Shown here: piece after piece, positions 51,568 through 59,727 of the stretch
Numbering within the stretch: position 1 is the first letter of the stretch
Layout: the number at the start of each line of letters is the position of its first letter
Source of the DNA: Alkalibacillus filiformis
GTDB taxonomy: Bacteria > Bacillota > Bacilli > Bacillales > Alkalibacillaceae
Reading direction: 5' to 3'
DNA: 64,000 bases
Assembly: GCF_030814115.1 (NCBI RefSeq)
Contig: NZ_JAUSUP010000001.1
Span: forward strand, 62,001-126,000
Made by a program: the position numbers and the translations under genes
The notes under the pieces: generated by a model
Told to the model about the DNA's origin: nothing
The model's database searches: none
The model's input: the letters and a program-made list of their open reading frames with translations, nothing else

Positions 51568-51834
51568 ATGGATACATTCGATTTTAAACCAATTAAAATA
51601 ATTTTTGCTGTCTTAACTTTAGCTCTTGCTGTACCGTTTTTGTTTAACCCATCTGTTGGGATTGTTTTAACTTTATTACTGTTATCGTTAAGTTTTTTAC
51701 TAGCTACTTTAGGGTTTGAGCAGTTTGATAAGAAACGAATACCATTCTCTATTTTACTTGTTGTCACTTCACTGTTTACAGCAGGCGTCTCGATTTATGT
51801 GTTGTGGCTAACATCAAGTCTTGTGATAAGCTAA
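51568..51834 (+). CDS. Small membrane protein (YczI/DUF3953-like layout)
   Basis: 88 residues, three helices (about 9-25, 27-46, 58-82). Size and spacing resemble YczI/DUF3953, but I am not sure of the family. Starts after GTTAGGAG, close behind the DUF4181-like gene. Confidence 0.5.
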   Translation: MDTFDFKPIKIIFAVLTLALAVPFLFNPSVGIVLTLLLLSLSFLLATLGFEQFDKKRIPFSILLVVTSLFTAGVSIYVLWLTSSLVIS

Positions 51835-51857
51835 AATTTCTAAATGGAGTGTGACTT

Positions 51858-52292
51858 ATGGTTGGTGTAGAAATTGATTTAGTTGTGAAAGATAGCTTGA
51901 AAGCATTAGAGTTGTACGAAAGAGTATTTGATGTAAAACGTGTTGAAGTTTCAAACCTTCCTCGTGGTGAAAATGAGGCCGTCTTCAAGTTGTACGAGGT
52001 TCAATTTCACTTGTTGGATGAAAATCCTGATTTCCATCTGATTGCACCAACGCCGGACGACCCTAAAACGAGTTGGGTAAACGTCACGGTCCCAGACATT
52101 AACGAAACCTACACAAAAGCAATGGAATTGGGATGCACAGAAATCCAACCAGTCACTGAGCTTCCTGATTACGGTGTCTCTAACGCTATATTTATGGATC
52201 CTTTCGGTTATGTATGGATGCTGCATCAAGTTCATAAAGAAGTGAGCCATGAAGAGCGCTTACAGCTATGGGAAGAGCAGAAGAAAAAATAA
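51858..52292 (+). CDS. VOC-family protein (PhnB/glyoxalase-like)
   Basis: 144 residues. VGVEIDLVVKDSLKALELYERVFDVKR at the start and DYGVSNAIFMDPFGYVWMLHQVHKEVSHEE at the end are typical of PhnB-like glyoxalase-fold proteins. Ligand and reaction unknown. AAATGGAGTG precedes the ATG. The unit ends at a strong terminator. Confidence 0.8.
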   Translation: MVGVEIDLVVKDSLKALELYERVFDVKRVEVSNLPRGENEAVFKLYEVQFHLLDENPDFHLIAPTPDDPKTSWVNVTVPDINETYTKAMELGCTEIQPVTELPDYGVSNAIFMDPFGYVWMLHQVHKEVSHEERLQLWEEQKKK

Positions 52293-52306
52293 TGAATGTA
52301 AAGAGG

Positions 52307-52333
52307 AAGGCACGCTATTGGCTAGCGTGCCTT
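52307..52333. terminator. Bidirectional terminator
   Basis: Perfect stem AAGGCACGCTA / TAGCGTGCCTT with loop TTGGC, T-rich to the right. Confidence 0.85.
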
Positions 52334-52497
52334 TATTTATCTTGATTTCTTTTATGATGCGGTACGTAAGTGTCACGGTCTTGTCTATACATTTTGTAGA
52401 TCCTTTCCGCAAAATCATTATCATCTTCTTCACTTATATCATGCAAATGGGCATCTGTTTTTTTACCGTTAATCCATTGAAACAACTCATCACTCAA
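52333..52497 (-). CDS. Small charged protein
   Basis: 54 residues, highly charged (MSDELFQWINGKKTDAHLHD, then EEDDNDFAERIYKMYRQDRD and a basic end). TTG start at 52497 with AAGGAG eight bases before it. A longer GTG frame to 52536 has no ribosome site. The convergent terminator on its 3' side supports it as a real gene. The opposite strand has a longer open frame that I judge to be a shadow. Confidence 0.55.
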   Translation of the reverse strand: MSDELFQWINGKKTDAHLHDISEEDDNDFAERIYKMYRQDRDTYVPHHKRNQDK

Positions 52498-52639
52498 ACT
52501 GATCAACTCCTTATTAACAATTATAGGAAAAGTCACTTTGGAAGTAAGAATGAACTTAGTGTTGATTGGAATTTTATGTTAACATTAATTTTAGGAATAT
52601 TCAATTTACTAACTTTATTATATTTGGGAGCGCGATCAT

Positions 52640-53032
52640 TTGAATTTTAAAGTTATTATAAATCAACCAATTTCAAACAAAGAAGTTCCCGAACTAAGAG
52701 AATTTATTGGTTGGGATAGACGCGATCATGACTATCCAATATTGTTCGAACGGTGTAACTTTTGGGCTGGGGTAAGAAACGAATCTCATAAATTGATAGC
52801 TTTTGGTTATGTATGTGGAATGGGTTTAGAACATGGTTATATGGAAGATATAATCGTTCACCCTAAATATCAAGGTCAGGGGCTCGGAAAGAAATTAGTA
52901 AGAGAGTTGTTAGGCGAGTCAGAACGTCTTGGACTAGAAATTGTATCTGTTACACATGGAGAAAATAAAACCGATTTTTATAATAAATGTGGATTTACGC
53001 CTAGTGCAGGGTCTGTATGGCGGAGAACTTGA
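52640..53032 (+). CDS. GNAT acetyltransferase
   Basis: 130 residues. YMEDIIVHPKYQGQGLGKKLVRELLGESERLGLEIVSVTHGENKTDFYNKCGF (about 71-124) holds the acetyl-CoA motif QGQGLG and the C-terminal Tyr region. Substrate unknown. TTG start behind GGGAG. Confidence 0.82.
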   Translation: MNFKVIINQPISNKEVPELREFIGWDRRDHDYPILFERCNFWAGVRNESHKLIAFGYVCGMGLEHGYMEDIIVHPKYQGQGLGKKLVRELLGESERLGLEIVSVTHGENKTDFYNKCGFTPSAGSVWRRT

Positions 53033-53081
53033 TCGATCAAGTTCAAAGTGGAAAGCAGGAGAGGAACTTTATCAAGTAGCC

Positions 53082-53237
53082 ATGAAAGCAGTCAAGTTAG
53101 ATAGATTAGTAAGAGTGGAGGATATGGGTTGGGGTATACTAATTTTTGTTATTTTAGTTATATATTTTGGTTTGAAAATAAGAGAAAACTTAGTATGGCA
53201 AACATTATATGAATCAATCGGTCATAAACCTCGTTAA
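53082..53237 (+). CDS. Possible 51-residue single-helix membrane protein
   Basis: An ATG frame encoding MKAVKLDRLVRVEDMGWGIL, a membrane helix (IFVILVIYFGL) and a short polar tail. A second ATG (53124) directly follows GGAGG. Frame continuity upstream overlaps the GNAT gene. No family recognised. Confidence 0.35.
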   Translation: MKAVKLDRLVRVEDMGWGILIFVILVIYFGLKIRENLVWQTLYESIGHKPR

Positions 53238-53285
53238 GTTACATCAAGGTATTCATTCTTAAAGTCAAGAGGGGTGCGATGTCGT

Positions 53286-53414
53286 TTGAAGAACATTACT
53301 TCAAAACTTGGTCCTACAGCACATGGCGAAATGAGTGTAGATACGACTGTCCGTTTACTAGTGCACAAAGATGATTACGCTAAAGCACAAAAAGCAATGT
53401 CTGACTATAAATAG
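53286..53414 (+). CDS. Possible small protein or gene remnant
   Basis: A 42-codon TTG frame (behind AGAGGGGTG) reading LKNITSKLGPTAHGEMSVDT and then VRLLVHKDDYAKAQKAMSDYK. It has a coding-like composition, resembling the middle of a DUF2007-type signal-transducing protein. The frame remains open upstream without a better start. It may be the end of a decayed gene. Confidence 0.35.
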   Translation: MKNITSKLGPTAHGEMSVDTTVRLLVHKDDYAKAQKAMSDYK

Positions 53415-53491
53415 CATATCTAATGGGTGAAATTATACAAAAGGTTACTAAATAGATCTACTAAGGACAGATGATATTTAGGAGTGATTTT

Positions 53492-53914
53492 ATGTTCATA
53501 GTAAATGTAGAAGGTGCAATATACAGTGATGGAAAATGGCTATTAATACGAAGAAGTGACAAAGAAGAACACGCTGGTGGATTGCTTTCGCTTGTTGGTG
53601 GAAAGTGTGAGGTTGAGGGGAACTCCAGAGATATTTTAGAAAGAACCTTACATAAAGAAATACTAGAAGAGGTTGGCATTGAAGTAGAGGTTTCTAAGTA
53701 TGTAAACAGCTCCTCGTTCGTCACTGAAACAGGTTTAAATGTTATCGACCTTGTTTTCCTGTGTGAGCACAAGTCAGGAGAGGCTTATGCTAAGAGCAGT
53801 GATGAAGTTGATGACGTTATGTGGATGACAACTTCTGAGATCTTAACTCATTCTGATGCTCCAGATTATTTAAAAGAGAACGTAAAACTTGCGGATATAA
53901 AATTAGAGAAATAG
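53492..53914 (+). CDS. Nudix hydrolase
   Basis: 140 residues. Nudix box GGKCEVEGNSRDILERTLHKEILEEVGIEV (about 32-61), with Lys where the standard REUxEE has Arg; the two catalytic Glu are kept, so activity is likely. Substrate unknown. TTAGGAGTGATTTT precedes the ATG at 53492; seven in-frame codons upstream lack support. Confidence 0.8.
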   Translation: MFIVNVEGAIYSDGKWLLIRRSDKEEHAGGLLSLVGGKCEVEGNSRDILERTLHKEILEEVGIEVEVSKYVNSSSFVTETGLNVIDLVFLCEHKSGEAYAKSSDEVDDVMWMTTSEILTHSDAPDYLKENVKLADIKLEK

Positions 53915-53987
53915 ATTAAGAAATTTTTGAGAGGTTAGGAGATTTAATATGGATACATTTAATTTACTTTTAATTAGGGGGAACACA

Positions 53988-54770
53988 ATGGATACAACAC
54001 AACAAAATAGTCATGCATGGGATCAAAAAGTTGAAGAAGGATCTAGGTACACTCAAGCTGTAAGTAGTGAAGTTATTGAAAAAAGCAAATCTGGTGAATG
54101 GCAAATCACTGTCACAACTGAAAAGCCAGTTCCTAGAGATTGGTTTCCTAATTCCTTAAATGGATTGAGGATCCTTTGCTTAGCATCAGGTGGAGGTCAA
54201 CAAGCACCAGTTCTAGCAGCGGCAGGAGCAGATGTAACAGTTACTGATATATCTAAAAAGCAATTGGAACAAGATGAGAAGGTAGCTAAACGAGATGACT
54301 TAACTTTAAAAACGGTTCAAGGTGATATGTCAGACCTTAGTGACTTTGATGATGAGTATTTTGATATTGTCGTCAATCCTGTTTCTAATTTGTTTGTTAA
54401 AGATGTTCAGCCTGTGTGGGATGAGATTTCAAGAGTGGTGAAAAATCAAGGCATTATAATTGCTGGATTTACTAACCCTTTATTGTGGATTTTTGATGAT
54501 GATCAAGAAAGAAAAGGTATTCTTGATGTTAAACACTCAATTCCTTCATCAACATTGGATTATTTACCAGGGGATAAAGTTCAAGATTATATTAATTCAG
54601 GTCAAACAGTTGAACACGCTCACACCCTCGAGTACCAAATTCAAGGTCAAATTGATGCAGGATTTGTTATTACAGGTTTTTATGAGGATGATTTTGGCGG
54701 AACGAGAATTTTAGATAAGCATATAAAAACATTTATGGCTACAAGGGCTCTAAAGCTAAATCTATTTTAA
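53988..54770 (+). CDS. Class I SAM-dependent methyltransferase
   Basis: 260 residues. Motif I LRILCLASGGGQQAPVLAAAGADVTVTDIS (about 53-82), followed by VQGDMSDLSDFDDEYFDIVVNP (motifs II and III). A small-molecule type methyltransferase; target unknown. I start at ATG 53988 behind TTAGGGGGAACACA. An ATG 13 codons upstream (53949) also has a ribosome site. Confidence 0.85.
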   Translation: MDTTQQNSHAWDQKVEEGSRYTQAVSSEVIEKSKSGEWQITVTTEKPVPRDWFPNSLNGLRILCLASGGGQQAPVLAAAGADVTVTDISKKQLEQDEKVAKRDDLTLKTVQGDMSDLSDFDDEYFDIVVNPVSNLFVKDVQPVWDEISRVVKNQGIIIAGFTNPLLWIFDDDQERKGILDVKHSIPSSTLDYLPGDKVQDYINSGQTVEHAHTLEYQIQGQIDAGFVITGFYEDDFGGTRILDKHIKTFMATRALKLNLF

Positions 54771-54814
54771 GTTGAACTAGGTGGTCAACAATTGGTGGGG
54801 AGAGGAGCAAGAAA

Positions 54815-55216
54815 ATGAACATCGAACAAAAGCTTTATCAAACAGCAATCGACTTGATAGAAAAAAGATACCCTTCTGGTTGGGGTGGGGCCGCAGCCAT
54901 GTATACCGAAGATGATCAAATCTTAACAAGTGTATCACCAGACGTGATCAACGCTTCAACTGAATTATGTATTGAAACTGGATCAATTCTTGAAGCGCAT
55001 AAACTAAATACTAAGGTCACGCATACAATTTGTGTTGCAAGAGAAGATGAGAATGCTAATTTTATAGTTTTGACCCCTTGTGGAGTATGTCAAGAAAGGC
55101 TATTTTACTGGGGAGAAAATGTTAAAGCGGCTGTAACTAATCCAGATGGAAAGTTGCTTTATAAAACATTAAAAGAAATCCAACCTTATCATTGGTATAA
55201 AGCTTATAAAGAGTAA
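54815..55216 (+). CDS. Cytidine-deaminase-like protein
   Basis: 133 residues. GWGGAAAMYTEDDQILTSVSP.....ASTELCIETGSILEAHK (about 23-65) and TPCGVCQERLFYWGE (about 89-103) match the zinc-binding pattern of the cytidine/blasticidin-S deaminase group, with a Cys (LCIE) in place of the His of HAE and the PCxxCQ pair. It may deaminate a nucleoside. GGGGAGAGGAG precedes the ATG. Confidence 0.8.
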   Translation: MNIEQKLYQTAIDLIEKRYPSGWGGAAAMYTEDDQILTSVSPDVINASTELCIETGSILEAHKLNTKVTHTICVAREDENANFIVLTPCGVCQERLFYWGENVKAAVTNPDGKLLYKTLKEIQPYHWYKAYKE

Positions 55217-55341
55217 TTCATTTAATTAACTGTGGCTAAATCTTCTATAAAGCAATTATTTATTTGATTCTGAATAGACCAGGCAGTAGATAAGTTGTTT
55301 TAGACTTTATGAGTGTTAAGGAGGGAAAGGAGTTGGCCTTT

Positions 55342-55542
55342 ATGAACTTTATGATTCCTTTCACAATTATCTTAATCATGATGTCAGTTGGTATAACTGT
55401 GATGTATTCAGCAATTAAAGATTACCGAAATGAATCTACAAAAACATTTAATACTTTTATATCGACATTTATTCTCTTTGTTGTTGGACTAGTTCTTTTC
55501 CTTTATGGTGCAGACGGTTTTTGGGAAGTGTTGAGTTACTAG
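55342..55542 (+). CDS. Small two-helix membrane protein
   Basis: 66 residues, helices about 5-24 and 42-59. The frame starts at ATG 55309; I prefer the ATG at 55342, although TTG 55333 directly after AAAGGAG is also possible. Family not recognised. Confidence 0.5.
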   Translation: MNFMIPFTIILIMMSVGITVMYSAIKDYRNESTKTFNTFISTFILFVVGLVLFLYGADGFWEVLSY

Positions 55543-55699
55543 ACATCCGGGAGTCTAATGTTGAAGAAGGAAGATGACGGTGGTTTTGGTCCATTTAACC
55601 CAATGCTCATAAAAAAACAAAGAACTAAAATCTTGTAGAAAATCTAGTAATGAGAAAGGGATAGCAACAAGTAGCTTAACTTATCAAAGGGGAATAAAA

Positions 55700-56095
55700 A
55701 TGAAAAAATTTTACGTAGCATCTAGTTTTAAAAATAAAGATACAGTACGTAGGGTTAGTAATGAGTTGAAAAACAATGGTTTTATTCCAACATATGATTG
55801 GACACAAAATGAAAGAGCTTCAACAATTCATGATCTGAAAGTTATAGGGCAAGAAGAAAAAAATGCTGTAATGGAAGCAGATTTCATGATTGTTTTATTA
55901 CCAGGAGGAAAAGGTAGTCACATAGAGTTTGGTATAGCACTTGGACAAGGAAAGAGAATTTATCTATACTCATCGAATGATGAAGTAAATGAACTTGAAA
56001 CAACGAGTACGTTTTATCATTTATCTGAAGTAGAGAAATGTATAGGATCTATTGAAGATTTAATAGAGACTGTAACAAATAGACAAACGGTATAA
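55700..56095 (+). CDS. Nucleoside 2-deoxyribosyltransferase-like protein
   Basis: 131 residues of the YtoQ/N-deoxyribosyltransferase-like Rossmann type: FYVASSFKNKDTVRRVSNEL at the start, then ADFMIVLLPGGKGSHIEFGIALGQGKRIYLY (about 61-91) with the candidate catalytic Glu in HIEFG. May transfer or remove deoxyribose from nucleosides. AAAGGGGAATAAAA precedes the ATG. Confidence 0.75.
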   Translation: MKKFYVASSFKNKDTVRRVSNELKNNGFIPTYDWTQNERASTIHDLKVIGQEEKNAVMEADFMIVLLPGGKGSHIEFGIALGQGKRIYLYSSNDEVNELETTSTFYHLSEVEKCIGSIEDLIETVTNRQTV

Positions 56096-56122
56096 GAGAT
56101 AGAAGAGAAGGGAAGTAAGCTG

Positions 56123-56824
56123 ATGAAGCAAGTGATTGCTCTTGGAGGCGGTGGTTTCTCTATGGAGCCAGAAAATCCGTTGTTAGATTTATATGTACTA
56201 AATCAATCAAATAAAATAACCCCTAAGATCTGTTTCATTCCTACGGCTAGTGGAGATTCAGAAAACTACATATCAAGGTTTTATAACTTCTTTGAAAAAC
56301 AAAATTGTAAACCTTCACATCTATCACTATTTAAACCACCTACAAGAGACTTGGAAAGCTTTCTATTAGAGCAAGACATCATTTATGTTGGTGGTGGTAA
56401 CACCAAGAACTTGCTCATTTTATGGAAAGAATGGGGATTAGATGCGATTTTAAAAAAGGCATGGGAACAAGGTATAGTATTAGCAGGTATCAGTGCAGGA
56501 TCAATTTGTTGGTTTGAAGAAGGGGTTTCTGATTCATTTGGGCATGAACTTGAACCACTGAAGTGTTTAGGATTCTTAAAAGGAAGTAATTGCCCTCATT
56601 ATGATGGCGAAGAAAATAGAAGACCTGCTTATCACGAACTTGTAGCTAAGGGTAAAGTTAAATCAGGTTTTGCTACTGATGATGGTGTCGCTCTTCATTA
56701 TATTGATCAAGAAGTAAGTAAAGTCGTAAGTTCAAGGCCAAATTCCAAGGCTTATAAAGTATATTTTGATAAGACAGTAAAAGAAGTTGAAATAGAGACT
56801 AACTTTTTGGGAAATAGCTTTTAA
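56123..56824 (+). CDS. Peptidase E-type (S51) protein
   Basis: 233 residues. IALGGGGFSMEPENPLLDLYVLN at the start, IIYVGGGNTKNLL near 91, and the nucleophile elbow GISAGSICW (about 122-130; Ser in the middle) are characteristic of S51 dipeptidase E relatives. Members cleave Asp-X dipeptides; some act on other substrates. The ATG is behind AGGGAAGTAAGC. Next gene is a HAD hydrolase 43 bases on. Confidence 0.85.
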   Translation: MKQVIALGGGGFSMEPENPLLDLYVLNQSNKITPKICFIPTASGDSENYISRFYNFFEKQNCKPSHLSLFKPPTRDLESFLLEQDIIYVGGGNTKNLLILWKEWGLDAILKKAWEQGIVLAGISAGSICWFEEGVSDSFGHELEPLKCLGFLKGSNCPHYDGEENRRPAYHELVAKGKVKSGFATDDGVALHYIDQEVSKVVSSRPNSKAYKVYFDKTVKEVEIETNFLGNSF

Positions 56825-56867
56825 GCCGGATTCAACATTAGAAGTTTATGGTTTAAGGGGGAGTTAA

Positions 56868-57545
56868 ATGAAAAGTTATAAAGCAATTTTATTTGATTTA
56901 GATGATACATTACTTAATAGAGATCAGGCAGTTGATCAAATGTTTTCAATTATCTATGAAGAGTGTTATGAGAATGTTCCTCCATTAGTTGAGAACAAAA
57001 TGCTGCAGAGGTTTAAAGAGCATGATCTAAAAGGTTATGGCAATGGCGATAAAGAACAGGTTCTAAAACCTTTTTTCGATGAATTCCCTCGTAAATTTCC
57101 TTTACAAAACAACAATGATATACAAGTTTTTTGGGATTATCATTTCCCTCGTTGTTTTTCTATAAACCAAAACACGATCGATACGATAAATAATATAAAG
57201 AAGCAAGTTAAAGTTGGCATAATAACAAACGGATCAACTCAGAGACAGAAAGCAAAAATAAATAACACTAATTTAAATCAGTGGTTTGAAACAATCATTA
57301 TTTCTGAAGGAGTGGGGTTCAGTAAACCTGACAAACGCATATTTGAATTAGCATTAAATAAGCTGAATGTGCAACCGGAAGATACATTATTTGTTGGAGA
57401 TCACATAGAAAAGGATATTAGTGGTTGTCAAAATGCAGGTATAAACGGTGTATGGTTAAATCCTCATAAGGTCGAAAATAATACTGAAATTAAACCTTAT
57501 GCTGAGGTCGATTCTTTTGATCGTTTGTTAAGTTATATTCAATAA
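56868..57545 (+). CDS. HAD-family hydrolase (YjjG-like)
   Basis: 225 residues. Motif I FDLDDTLLNRDQAV (about 9-22), motif II GIITNGSTQRQK (about 115-126), Lys in FSKPDKRIF (about 150) and motif III FVGDHIEKDISG (about 175). A complete phosphatase of the HAD subfamily I with cap domain; substrate likely a phosphorylated metabolite or nucleotide. AAGGGGGAG precedes the ATG. Confidence 0.87.
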   Translation: MKSYKAILFDLDDTLLNRDQAVDQMFSIIYEECYENVPPLVENKMLQRFKEHDLKGYGNGDKEQVLKPFFDEFPRKFPLQNNNDIQVFWDYHFPRCFSINQNTIDTINNIKKQVKVGIITNGSTQRQKAKINNTNLNQWFETIIISEGVGFSKPDKRIFELALNKLNVQPEDTLFVGDHIEKDISGCQNAGINGVWLNPHKVENNTEIKPYAEVDSFDRLLSYIQ

Positions 57546-57585
57546 CCAAAGTAAAGTTAACTACAATTAAACCTCGAGGTGAACT

Positions 57586-57897
57586 ATGTTAATTAAAATA
57601 TCCCAGATAGAACCTGACCAACTTACTGATTTACAAATGACAGAGCTCTTATTTGAAAACGTAGAAGATGATATTGAGAATGGTGATTTAATATTTGTTC
57701 CAGGGAGTAGTAAAGCTGTGCAGTACCGTTTACCTATAGCTGTTCAGTTGTATCAAGAAGGTAGAGCAGGGAAAATTCTATTCTCAGGAGGTGTGACTTG
57801 GGAAGATTCAAGTTTGCCAGAGTCACACAAATTAAAGGAAAAAGCTATTGAGCAAGGTGTCCCTGAGAAGGATATTCTAGTTGAGGACTTATTTTAA
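57586..57897 (+). pseudogene. YdcF/DUF218 gene, 3' truncated
   Basis: The 103 residues contain the first half of a YdcF-type (DUF218) protein: NGDLIFVPGSSKAVQYRLPIAVQLYQEGRAGKILFSGG (about 33-70), ending in EKDILVEDLF. Relatives continue for about 90 more residues beginning with a conserved Ser-x-x-Thr-x-x-Asn segment, which is missing here. The break coincides with a sharp rise in AT content and the start of a frame that has no start codon. It is the left boundary of the foreign segment. Confidence 0.75.
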
Positions 57898-58313
57898 TAG
57901 AGAAGTCGATACATAAAACATATAAAGAAGATACAGTTTTAGATTTAGAAGCAATTTATGCTGTTTTCAATATAAAGTTAAATGAAGAAATAACACTACT
58001 TGATATAAAAGCTTATGGATTAGAAGAGTCTGAATTAAAAAACAATATAAACTATAAAAAACAACAGCAATTATTAGATGCTTGGCAAAAAAATGAAATA
58101 AACAGAATAGAAAAATTATGTGTTGATTCATTTGAACATCCCTATACAATTTATAAAGATGAGTATTACAAAGCTTTAGATAGTCATCGTGGTGATTATA
58201 TACTTAGAACTTTGAAGGATAAAATGAATCAACATAAAAACCATTATGATAAGCAAAGTAATATGTCATTAAGTGATGAATTGAAAAATGTAAAATTTGA
58301 TTGGAAAGGTTAA
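57885..58313 (+). pseudogene. Reading frame of 142 codons lacking a start codon
   Basis: A continuous frame from 57885 to the TAA at 58311-58313 with protein-like composition (for example EKSIHKTYKEDTVLDLEAIYA and, near the end, DELKNVKFDWKG). There is no ATG/GTG/TTG near the start and no ribosome site. It appears to be the 3' part of a gene whose 5' end was lost where it now abuts the truncated DUF218 gene. Family not recognised. Confidence 0.6.
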
Positions 58314-58348
58314 GTTTAAATAGATATAAAATAGCTCTTTCTTTGAAG

Positions 58349-58549
58349 TTATTTTATATCTATTTTCCCCTCTTTAATCAATTGTTTAATATATCTATCA
58401 TTGTAATAACCTTTTTCTCTTGCTAGACGAGGGTTATTATTAATAATTCTTATAATTAGAAAATAATTTAGTTTAATACTTAAAAAGCATAGTGATGCTG
58501 AAAATATAGATAATAAAATTAATAAATTTGAATCTAAAAGATTAAGCAT
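58349..58549 (-). CDS. Small single-helix membrane protein
   Basis: 66 residues; one N-terminal membrane helix (about 8-33) and a charged cytosolic tail. AAGGAGGAGATATTA precedes the ATG, a near-ideal ribosome site. Family not recognised; belongs to the AT-rich segment. Confidence 0.65.
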   Translation of the reverse strand: MLNLLDSNLLILLSIFSASLCFLSIKLNYFLIIRIINNNPRLAREKGYYNDRYIKQLIKEGKIDIK

Positions 58550-58656
58550 TAATATCTCCTCCTTATATAATTATACATTATTTTCCAGGATAAAGCTATT
58601 TTTGAATTTTTAATATTCAATAATATAATTTATCATCTTGTATAATTGGAGATGAT

Positions 58657-58902
58657 ATGGTGCTTTTAAAACAAGGAGATATATTGTTAATAAAAACTAA
58701 TAAAGGTTTTGAAGAAGTGCTAGTAATACAGAATGATATTGGCAATAAACACAGTACTACAACTATAGTTTTTAATTTTGTAAATAACAGATTGAATGTG
58801 CGGATTATTGATAAAAAAAGAGTACTTAGAAAAATTGATCGTATTGATGGAAATTTAAAAGTGCAAGTTTTTCAAAAGTTGATATCAGAACTAAATAGTT
58901 AG
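58657..58902 (+). CDS. Divergent MazF/PemK-like toxin-fold protein
   Basis: 81 residues. KQGDILLIKTNKGFEEVLVIQNDIGNKHSTTTIVFNF resembles the start and core of MazF/PemK (GDIxx..., VLVIQNDxGNxxSPT), and RIIDKKRVLRKIDRID their later RxLDKxRL segment. It lacks the stretch GSEQGG between them and several catalytic positions, and is shorter than usual (about 110), so RNase activity is doubtful. No antitoxin gene of the MazE type precedes it. TTGGAGATGAT before the ATG. Confidence 0.65.
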   Translation: MVLLKQGDILLIKTNKGFEEVLVIQNDIGNKHSTTTIVFNFVNNRLNVRIIDKKRVLRKIDRIDGNLKVQVFQKLISELNS

Positions 58903-58903
58903 A

Positions 58904-58929
58904 AAACTCACCATTGTGGTGGGTTTTTT
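58904..58929 (+). terminator. Rho-independent terminator
   Basis: AAACTCACCA / TGGTGGGTTT (one wobble) around TTG, merging with a T run. Confidence 0.85.
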
Positions 58930-58973
58930 ATATAATAATTTTGAATATATGAAATAATTGTGAGGTGAGGAAG

Positions 58974-59132
58974 TTGGAGCGAAAATTTTGGTTAGTTGAA
59001 GTTTCCCCAGATGAAATTCCTTTTGAGACTAAATCTTTTTATACATATGATAAAACAAAAGATTATATATACGAGTTAAATAATCCAGAGAATTACGTGT
59101 CAATTTATAATCTAAAAAACTTAATATTTTGA
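58974..59132 (+). CDS. Small protein of unknown function
   Basis: 52 residues (MERKFWLVEVSPDEIPFETK and a Tyr/Asn/Leu-rich rest). TTG start behind GTGAGGTGAGGAAG. No membrane segment; unknown family. Confidence 0.5.
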   Translation: MERKFWLVEVSPDEIPFETKSFYTYDKTKDYIYELNNPENYVSIYNLKNLIF

Positions 59133-59214
59133 ATGTACTGTAGAGTATTAGACCTTAATAAGTTATAATAATTGGTATAAATTACATTATAATTACAGGA
59201 AAAGTAGGGTCTTT

Positions 59215-59727
59215 ATGTTTAGCAAATTAATGCAAATAGTAAAATGGTCTATTATTATATTAGTAATAATGTCCGTAGGCTACGGAGGCACATTCTTCTT
59301 TGAAAAGGCATCTTTTTTAACAATATCTTATAAAGAAAAAGATGAATTAATTAAAACGATATGGACAATTCAAGCAACTGTAGTTACTTTTGGTATAGCG
59401 TTATTAGCGCTTATTGTAGGTAGTAATAGAGAAAAAAGGTATGGTATAAATGTGTTGGAGTTCTATTTTGTTAAAATTAGACCAATTTTTAATAGGTATG
59501 AAGTTATAATTCTACTAATATCTCTGGTCTTTTTAAATTACTTCTTTGTAGCTTTTAATTATTTATTTGGTACTTTATTTATATTTTTTATTAGTATCTG
59601 CTGTGTTATTGATATCTTATTTAAGATTTTAACATTAGTAAGAATGGATGAGAAAGGGCTAAGAAATATCGAAAACTTTATATTACAAAGGTGTGTAGAA
59701 TACATTCAAAAGGAAGAAAATAAATGA
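59215..59727 (+). CDS. Four-helix membrane protein of a two-gene unit
   Basis: 170 residues with helices at about 10-31, 47-66, 95-113 and 115-140, and a charged C-terminal cytosolic helix. Pattern TIWTIQATVVTFGIALLALIVGSNREKRYGINVLEFYFVKIRP is reminiscent of the membrane part of larger unknown Firmicutes proteins. Its stop overlaps the ATG of the 650-residue gene (ATGA). Poor ribosome site (AGTAGGGTC). Unknown function; the coupling suggests a membrane anchor or effector. Confidence 0.65.
   Translation: MFSKLMQIVKWSIIILVIMSVGYGGTFFFEKASFLTISYKEKDELIKTIWTIQATVVTFGIALLALIVGSNREKRYGINVLEFYFVKIRPIFNRYEVIILLISLVFLNYFFVAFNYLFGTLFIFFISICCVIDILFKILTLVRMDEKGLRNIENFILQRCVEYIQKEENK

Noticed and set aside
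52249-52650. 133-codon plus frame with hydrophobic stretches
   Set aside because: It overlaps the VOC gene end, a strong terminator and the small minus-strand gene; no ribosome site. The minus-strand 54-residue frame has one.
55561-55638. 25-codon TTG frame (MKKEDDGGFGPFNPMLIKKQ...)
   Set aside because: Coding-like composition but only a marginal ribosome site and no relative recalled; likely a gene fragment or chance.
57967-58149. 60-codon minus frame opposite the start-less reading frame
   Set aside because: Low-complexity Leu/Phe product, complementary to Lys/Asn-rich coding; shadow.
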